This document shows, one piece after another, positions 6,534 through 11,228 of a stretch of 11,228 nucleotides of DNA. Numbering within the stretch: position 1 is the first letter of the stretch; every line of letters starts with the position of its first letter. A program made the translations under genes and the position numbers. The stretch spans positions 1 to 11,228 of the forward strand of contig JAFKKW010000349.1 in assembly GCA_017304275.1 (NCBI GenBank). The letters are read 5' to 3'. The stretch comes from Hyphomicrobiales bacterium. Its GTDB lineage: Bacteria > Pseudomonadota > Alphaproteobacteria > Rhizobiales > Hyphomicrobiaceae. Under the pieces are notes generated by a model. The model saw only the letters and a list, made by a program, of their open reading frames with translations. It was not told the origin of the DNA and did not search any database.

Positions 6534-6836
6534 TTAGCGGTGCTTGCACCCTGGCCAGCAGCACGGCCGCCGCTTGCCAGCTTCGAGATTTTCGCAGCCC
6601 CAGGTAATGCGCTTTTCGCGCGTCTCGGCTTTCTTGGCGGACGTGATCCAGCAGATCCACTCATTGCGGGCCAGCGGGGTGATGTCGCGCCACGTCGCCA
6701 GCGCGGCTTTGTTCTTGCGCAGCGCGTTGGCCAAGTCCGGCGGCAACGTGTGAACGGTGCCGCCTTCGAGCGGCTCGACTGTCCGCGCTTTTGGCCGGGA
6801 TTTGGTCTTGGCGTCGCTGATCTTGGTAGCGGTCAT
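6534..6836 (-). CDS. YdeI/OmpD-associated (OmdA) family protein
   Basis: A 100-aa protein; I place the start at ATG 6836, though no strong ribosome site precedes it and the frame stays open to 6953. After a basic, disordered start (KTKSRPKARTVEP) come HTLPPDLANALRKNKAALATW, a central ARNEWICWITSAKKAETREKR helix pair and a C-terminal RRPCCWPGCKHR. The L-P-x-D-L-x-x-A-L, W-I-x-x-A-K-x-x-E-T-R and final C-C-W-P-G-C features are those of the YdeI/OmdA-like (bacteriocin-protection) family, DNA- or stress-linked small proteins with uncertain activity. The Cys cluster CCWPGC may bind metal. No signal peptide, so it is cytoplasmic. It converges with the 66-aa Cys-rich gene across 71 bases. Confidence 0.85.
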   Translation of the reverse strand: MTATKISDAKTKSRPKARTVEPLEGGTVHTLPPDLANALRKNKAALATWRDITPLARNEWICWITSAKKAETREKRITWGCENLEAGKRRPCCWPGCKHR

Positions 6837-7557
6837 GGGCGTCAGTCTAACCCCGCAAGGGCGGAGCGTCGACCCGGGAGGCCGTCGCGGCGCAACGGAT
6901 GTCGGTGACGGCGGGATGGTGGCGCGCGGCTTTTTCTTGCACGCCTCCGGCATGACGGAATAGCCGCGAGGCGTGAGGACGCGCGGGTGGTGGGATCAGG
7001 TGGGGTCAAACAGCGGGGGTCGCGTCGGAGACGCGCAAAGTGAAGTGCGTGAGAACTCCGGGGAGCGGAGCGGCAGGCCGTGGGTAACACTCGGGATGCG
7101 GCCTAGACCGCCCCGCTGCTGCGATCGTCTTGGAACTTGGTTCCGGTATGACCCGGCGCCTCCGCGACGAACCTCCACCGATGCGAAGCCGTATGCCCGA
7201 ACATCCACCGTGCATACGTTCGGCTGATCGGCCCATCCGCCGAGCAGCGCAGCTCCACACCTTTCCAGCCTAGCTGATGGTACCAGTGTTGAGGGGAGGC
7301 GCAGCTCCCGCTCACCATTGTTCGCGCTCGCCTCCGGCAAGACCGTCCAGCTCGCGTCATGCCGTAGGCATGCACCAATAGAGCGCCCCCGGATGAGCGG
7401 GATGCGGAGAGGTTACGGCTGGGACAGGGGAGCGGGGATAAGATCTAGTAGGGAAGCTACCCGAGAGCCATAGGCGAAATTTCAGTGAGACGCTCGGAGC
7501 GGTCCGTCGCTTTCAAACTGCGATGGCGCGCTTCGATCCAAAGGTAAGAGACATCGA
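6837..7557. other. 721-bp tract without a convincing gene
   Basis: Open frames exist on both strands (for example minus 7103-7378 and 6996-7340), but none has a good ribosome site, a recognisable domain or the residue mix of neighbouring proteins. Their translations are Arg/Ser/Pro-rich or oddly mixed. The tract holds several inverted repeats: CATGCC/GGCATG (7358-7363, 7367-7372); GGAGGCG/CGCCTCC (7295-7301, 7329-7335); and an interleaved pair, GTATGC/GCATAC (7191-7196, 7212-7217) with CCGAAC/GTTCGG (7197-7202, 7218-7223). The part from ~7385 to 7500 is purine-rich on the plus strand and may include the leader of the GNAT gene. It could be a decayed gene, a dispersed intergenic repeat or an RNA locus; the sequence alone does not decide. 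Confidence 0.55.
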
Positions 7558-8004
7558 ATGGGCATTGCACTCGTTGCCATCGAGCCCGATGGTCGCATCG
7601 ACACTCCGCTTGACCTGAGCGCGCACGCCGCGGACGTCATCCCGATGACGCTCGACAACTACAAGGCCCGGGGCAGCTTCGCGCCGTGGCTCTGCTACAT
7701 GACGTTCGACGGTGGGATCAACGTCGGGACGTGCGGTTTCACGGGGCCGCCGACCGGCGATGTCGTGGAGATCGCCTACTACACGTTTCCGGAGCATGAG
7801 CGGCGCGGCTACGCGCAACAGGCGGCCCGGGCGCTCGTCGGCATTGCGCGTGGTGCGAAACCAGGGGTCGTCGTCACGGCCCACACGCTGCCGGAAGACG
7901 GCCCATCCTGTCAGGTGCTTCGCAACTGCGGTTTCACCCATACGGGTTCGCGCGACCATCCAGAAGACGGCCCGATCTGGGTTTGGACGTTCGCAGGATC
8001 GTAG
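7558..8004 (+). CDS. GNAT family N-acetyltransferase, RimJ/RimL-like
   Basis: A 148-aa protein from ATG 7558, with only a weak GGTAAGAGA upstream. The order of elements fits the Acetyltransf_3 branch of GNAT enzymes: an N-terminal PMTLDNY region, W-L-C-Y-M-T-F-D strand, the G-x-C-G-F-x-G-P-P turn, then VEIAYYTFPEHERRGYAQQA, which holds the acetyl-CoA pyrophosphate loop (R-R-G-Y-A at ~83-87) and the following helix. Next come VVVTAHTLPEDGPSCQVL and NCGFTHTG, the usual final strand pair, and PIWVWTF. The family moves an acetyl group from acetyl-CoA to an amine on a protein, antibiotic or metabolite; the substrate cannot be read from the sequence. Length and domain appear complete. It stands alone after a long gap and converges with the 117-aa gene. 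Confidence 0.92.
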   Translation: MGIALVAIEPDGRIDTPLDLSAHAADVIPMTLDNYKARGSFAPWLCYMTFDGGINVGTCGFTGPPTGDVVEIAYYTFPEHERRGYAQQAARALVGIARGAKPGVVVTAHTLPEDGPSCQVLRNCGFTHTGSRDHPEDGPIWVWTFAGS

Positions 8005-8100
8005 GGCGGCTGTCGGCGTGATGCGGCTATCTCATGCCAGGGATGGGGGGCGCCGTTTCGGCTTCTGTGCCGTGATATTGGGCGATGAGGGCCGCGTCGG

Positions 8101-8131
8101 CGCCTCTCCTTGTCCTTGAGAAGGAGAGGCG
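8101..8131. repeat. Perfect 11-bp inverted repeat between convergent genes
   Basis: CGCCTCTCCTT (8101-8111) and AAGGAGAGGCG (8121-8131) pair perfectly around GTCCTTGAG. It lies 10 bases beyond the stop of the 117-aa gene and ~100 after the GNAT stop. No T run follows on either strand. The CTCCTT...GAAGGAG form recalls dispersed intergenic palindromes of alphaproteobacteria, so it could be a repeat element working as a terminator or mRNA stabiliser. Confidence 0.55.
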
Positions 8132-8141
8132 TCGATGGACG

Positions 8142-8495
8142 CTAGAATGAAATTCCAACGCCAATGGAGATGGACCCGGAGATGCCGGTTACGGCAGAGT
8201 TCTTGGCCGAGAGAGCGCTTGGGATTCCGTGATCGACACACGCGGCCTGGAAGAGACCGACACGGTCCTTAGGAACGACGCAGGGGAAGTTGATTTCGAG
8301 ATTGGCGCCGCCTGCGACCGCGAAAAAGTCCTTGATGTCGCTGAGTGAGAGGGCGCTGGGGCCTGAGACCAGAAGGTGGGATGGGGGTTTCGCTCCTTTT
8401 GCCACCTCGGCCAAGTCGGTAATGATCCTCACCCAGGCGTCGTTCATGACGGTGCCGATAATTGCGGAAACGCGATCAAATGCTTCTGTCGTCAT
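8142..8495 (-). CDS. Unrecognised 117-aa protein
   Basis: Start ATG 8495 has AAGGA 8 bases upstream and a clear promoter further up. The product begins MTTEAFDRVSAIIGTVMNDA, with no signal peptide, then has a K-P-P-S-H-L-L-V-S-G-P-S loop, SLSDIKDFFAVAGGANLEIN, a single segment with one Cys in CVVPKDRVG and another in AACVDHG, and ends SGSISIGVGISF. The last ten residues alternate hydrophobic and small/polar residues and finish in Phe, like the last strand of outer-membrane barrels, but the rest is too short and lacks a signal, so I take that as chance. I recognise no family. Its base composition is lower in GC than nearby housekeeping genes, and it sits next to the displaced uvrA end, so it may be part of the same accessory region. 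Confidence 0.7.
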   Translation of the reverse strand: MTTEAFDRVSAIIGTVMNDAWVRIITDLAEVAKGAKPPSHLLVSGPSALSLSDIKDFFAVAGGANLEINFPCVVPKDRVGLFQAACVDHGIPSALSAKNSAVTGISGSISIGVGISF

Positions 8496-8530
8496 GTGAA
8501 ATTCCTTTGCGGCAATAAAGTTGCGCGATC

Positions 8531-8558
8531 AAGATATCACAACTTTAAATTGTGTAAA
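8531..8558 (-). promoter_or_regulatory. Promoter with embedded palindrome for the 117-aa gene
   Basis: On the minus strand, TTTACA (complement of 8553-8558; 5 of 6 bases of the -35 consensus) is followed after 16 bases by TATCTT (8531-8536; 4 of 6 of the -10 consensus). CACAA (8538-8542) and TTGTG (8550-8554) form an inverted repeat around an AT-rich centre inside this spacer, where a repressor could block polymerase. The predicted transcript start is ~30 bases before ATG 8495. Confidence 0.5.
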
Positions 8559-8568
8559 GGCATCACCT

Positions 8569-8706
8569 CTATACTCCGCTACCTTTCAATCGACGTACCA
8601 GCAAATCCTTCAAATACCGCCTCGTGTAGCTTTCGTTCACCGCTGCGACATCCTCCGGTGGGCCTCGGGCGACGATCTTGCCGCCCGCCGTCGCTGCCTC
8701 CGGGAT
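8569..8706 (-). pseudogene. Detached, diverged copy of the uvrA 3' end
   Basis: Read on the minus strand this gives GKIVARGPPEDVAAVNESY followed by TRRYLKDLLVRRLKGSGV and TAG at 8569-8571. It aligns to the C-terminus of the UvrA encoded at 10019-11227: from GKIVA to LL-x-RR, 26 of 31 residues agree. At DNA level, 8591-8683 against 10068-10160 differ at 15 of 93 positions with no gaps (hand count), including an exact 19-bp run at 8667-8685. Slightly further upstream a one-base deletion and a one-base insertion cancel each other, giving EAATAGGK for EGGDGGGK. Similarity fades near 8706, and nothing upstream resembles UvrA. It has no start and cannot work alone. The same orientation as uvrA makes it a direct repeat flanking 8707-10067. 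Divergence says that it is not a fresh duplication. Confidence 0.9.
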
Positions 8707-8806
8707 TTGCGCGTGTCTCTTTGATCCCGCAGGAACAGGCGATGTGTGCGGCCTTCGCTATCGTGCCGCGTGATGACGGGTTGCGTCTTTGCGCAGGAGC
8801 ATGGCT

Positions 8807-9163
8807 ATGACGGTGACAGGCATTTTCGATGCTGTGTTCGTGAACCAGCTGTTCGGCACGACCGAGCGCGGGGAGACGATCTTCTATCCGCACGGCAAGG
8901 GCGCGACCGGATATCTCGTGCCGCCCGAGCGCGAGGCGGGCTTGAGGACCGGTCTTCGGTGGCTGACGTTCGTCGCGCTGTTCGGGAGCTATGTGCTGGT
9001 CGCGCTCATCCCCCGTATCGTCGAGGCTTGGTTGGGGTTCGCCCTGCCGCTCCCCTGGTTTATCGGCGGGGCCGTGGTTGCTGCCGTCGTCATGATCGGC
9101 GCCATCATCTATTTTCTGAGGCGCTCGGCGGTGGGGCTGGAGGCTGTTGCTCCACAAGGTTAA
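8807..9163 (+). CDS. Small two-helix membrane protein of unknown function
   Basis: I choose ATG 8807 over ATG 8801 and 8789 because AGGAG at 8795-8799 is 7 bases before it but only one base before 8801. The 118-aa product has a soluble N-terminus with GETIFYPHGKGATGYLVPPE (residues ~21-40), then two membrane helices, about TGLRWLTFVALFGSYVLVAL and PWFIGGAVVAAVVMIGAIIY, and a short C-terminal tail. The F-Y-P-x-G-x-x-x-x-G-Y-L-V-P motif before the helices recalls short inner-membrane proteins that I have seen only as hypothetical. It is GC-rich like the host, unlike the TIR gene that converges on it, whose stop codon is only 17 bases away. It lies between the two uvrA ends. Confidence 0.8.
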   Translation: MTVTGIFDAVFVNQLFGTTERGETIFYPHGKGATGYLVPPEREAGLRTGLRWLTFVALFGSYVLVALIPRIVEAWLGFALPLPWFIGGAVVAAVVMIGAIIYFLRRSAVGLEAVAPQG

Positions 9164-9180
9164 TTGCTCTTTCAATCTAT

Positions 9181-10017
9181 TTAGATGTTTGAGCGATTGC
9201 TCGCTTTTTTCTTGTGGCCAATTGCAAGCAATATTTGTTCTAGTCCCCCATTGTAGCTTTCCCGAAAATCGGCGTATTTCCGTCTCGCAAGAATGGGTGG
9301 CAATGCGCAGTCTTCAAGCAATGCTGGCAGGAGGTGTATTCTTTTTTTCTCGATTTCTGCCAAAAATTTTGTTTCCCACTCTATTTTCACCCATTCAGAC
9401 TCTGCTGCTGTCTTTGAGAACAATAGAAGCATGTACTCGCAATCTATTATCCCTTGCTGAAGCTTGTCAATAATTTACTCTCCGACTCCGATTTTATACT
9501 CGTCTAGCCAAGGGTTGTGACCAAGAGTGACGAGGTCGTCGTGAATCATCCTGACGACGCCTTTGTCTGCGCTGCTATGTGCGAGGTAGATGCTTTTTCC
9601 TTTTGTGGTGCGTCCGTGCTTTCCTCTCAAATTACGCTCCTCAAGTATGCCATAAATGTAGCCTTTCTCCACTAGTATTGAGCAAAAATATCTATAGTCA
9701 TCTGAATCCAACTCTCCAAATTTGTAGTCTCTCATAACTTCGTTGGCGATGTCTTGGTGCCTGTGAAACAGATCTCCGATTGTTGGCTCTTTTAGATATC
9801 TTTTATCGATTTGAAAGTAGCCGCGCGTTTGGAGCGGGTGCCCGAAATATACAACTCCTTGGAAGGGGTTATCGCCATCGTCATCATAATCTCCTACGCG
9901 ACCCGCATGAGATCCTTTAGTTATGAGGACGGGTCCATAAGGAATCTCTGGTATTGGCCAACGTTTTTTATTTGATTTGGCCGGTTTCGCAGGTTTCTTT
10001 TTTGGACTGGTGGCCAT
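9181..10017 (-). pseudogene. TIR-domain protein gene interrupted by one in-frame stop
   Basis: ATG 10017 to TAA 9181-9183 is one reading frame of 279 codons, broken only by TAA at 9475-9477 (codon 181). Residues 1-20 are Lys/Pro-rich. Residues ~28-75 (GPVLITKGSHAGRVGDYDDD, then GVVYFG) look like a small KOW/SH3-type barrel. Residues ~142-275 are a TIR domain: IYLAHSSADKG, NPWLDEYKIGVGE then the stop where Ser is usual (TCA to TAA would do it), IIDKLQQGIIDCEYMLLLFS, SEWVKIEW with the expected catalytic Glu at codon 213, and LLPALLEDC with KYADFR. TIR domains of this kind cleave NAD+ in phage defence. The start is one base past the uvrA stop, so translation may be coupled. It is far richer in A+T than its neighbours (22 of 60 GC in 9661-9720), a sign of transfer. 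A sequencing error or stop-codon readthrough is an alternative to real inactivation. Confidence 0.85.
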
Positions 10018-10018
10018 G

Positions 10019-11227
<1,209 letters not shown>

Positions 11228-11228
11228 A

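Noticed and set aside
7181..7230. Group II intron domain V
   Set aside because: The GCCGTATGC...GCATACG arrangement looked similar, but there is no GAAA-type loop or two-base bulge at the right spacing, and no reverse transcriptase nearby.
7525..7557. tRNA T-arm-like TTCGATCC before the GNAT gene
   Set aside because: No stem pairs around it and no acceptor or anticodon arm could be found.
8142..8180. Outer-membrane barrel C-terminal strand in the 117-aa protein
   Set aside because: The alternating end in Phe fits, but the protein is short, lacks a signal peptide and shows no other barrel strands.
8579..9175. 198-aa minus-strand frame covering the uvrA fragment and the membrane gene
   Set aside because: It reads the uvrA fragment in the wrong frame and the membrane gene antisense; low-complexity polar translation with no domain.
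9181..9432. Independent 83-aa gene starting at ATG 9432
   Set aside because: It is in the same frame as the upstream TIR half, begins in the middle of a TIR domain and has no ribosome site, so it is the remainder of the interrupted gene.

Overview
The window is high-GC DNA from a bacterium with an alphaproteobacterial look, probably Hyphomicrobiales. This is inferred from gene content: a tiny aa3-type cytochrome c oxidase subunit IV, a polyhydroxyalkanoic-acid-system protein, a GLG1-like Cys-rich secreted protein, and many short exported proteins of kinds common in that order. No rRNA, tRNA, CRISPR array or transposase was seen, so the placement is not firm.

Layout, left to right. (1) 2-298 (+) is the 3' end of a gene whose product resembles the C-terminus of a lysophospholipid/lipid A acyltransferase. 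(2) 355-1128 (-) is a likely two-gene operon for exported proteins: a Cys-rich small protein, then an FKBP-type peptidyl-prolyl isomerase. (3) 1362-3073 (+) holds a tandem-repeat secreted protein with a Gly-Pro tail, a small secreted protein followed by a good intrinsic terminator, and a cytoplasmic 95-residue protein. (4) 3187-6061 (-) holds CoxIV (45 aa), the PHA-system protein, a 92-aa secreted two-Cys protein, a 366-aa exported protein with a possible lysozyme-like motif, and a general-stress-type pyridoxamine-phosphate-oxidase-fold protein. (5) 6262-8495 is a string of short single genes: a 66-aa Cys-rich protein, a YdeI/OmdA-like protein, a 721-bp tract with no convincing gene, a GNAT acetyltransferase and an unrecognised 117-aa protein with its own promoter and operator-like palindrome.

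(6) 8569-11227 is the most interesting part. The 3' half of uvrA enters from the right edge on the minus strand and ends at 10019. A second, diverged copy of the last ~35 UvrA codons lies at 8569-8706 in the same orientation, with no rest of the gene attached. Between the copies are a small GC-rich two-helix membrane protein gene (+) and a strikingly AT-rich gene (-) for a TIR-domain protein. The TIR start codon lies one base after the uvrA stop. The TIR frame is interrupted by one in-frame TAA at the BB-loop region, and the rest of the domain, including the expected catalytic Glu, continues in the same frame. I read this as a small imported segment with a defence-type gene, acquired at the 3' end of uvrA with duplication of that end, whose TIR gene has since been knocked out by a nonsense mutation or is read through.

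The exported genes of regions 2-4 suggest envelope functions but form no recognisable pathway. The rest looks like ordinary chromosomal housekeeping and accessory genes.
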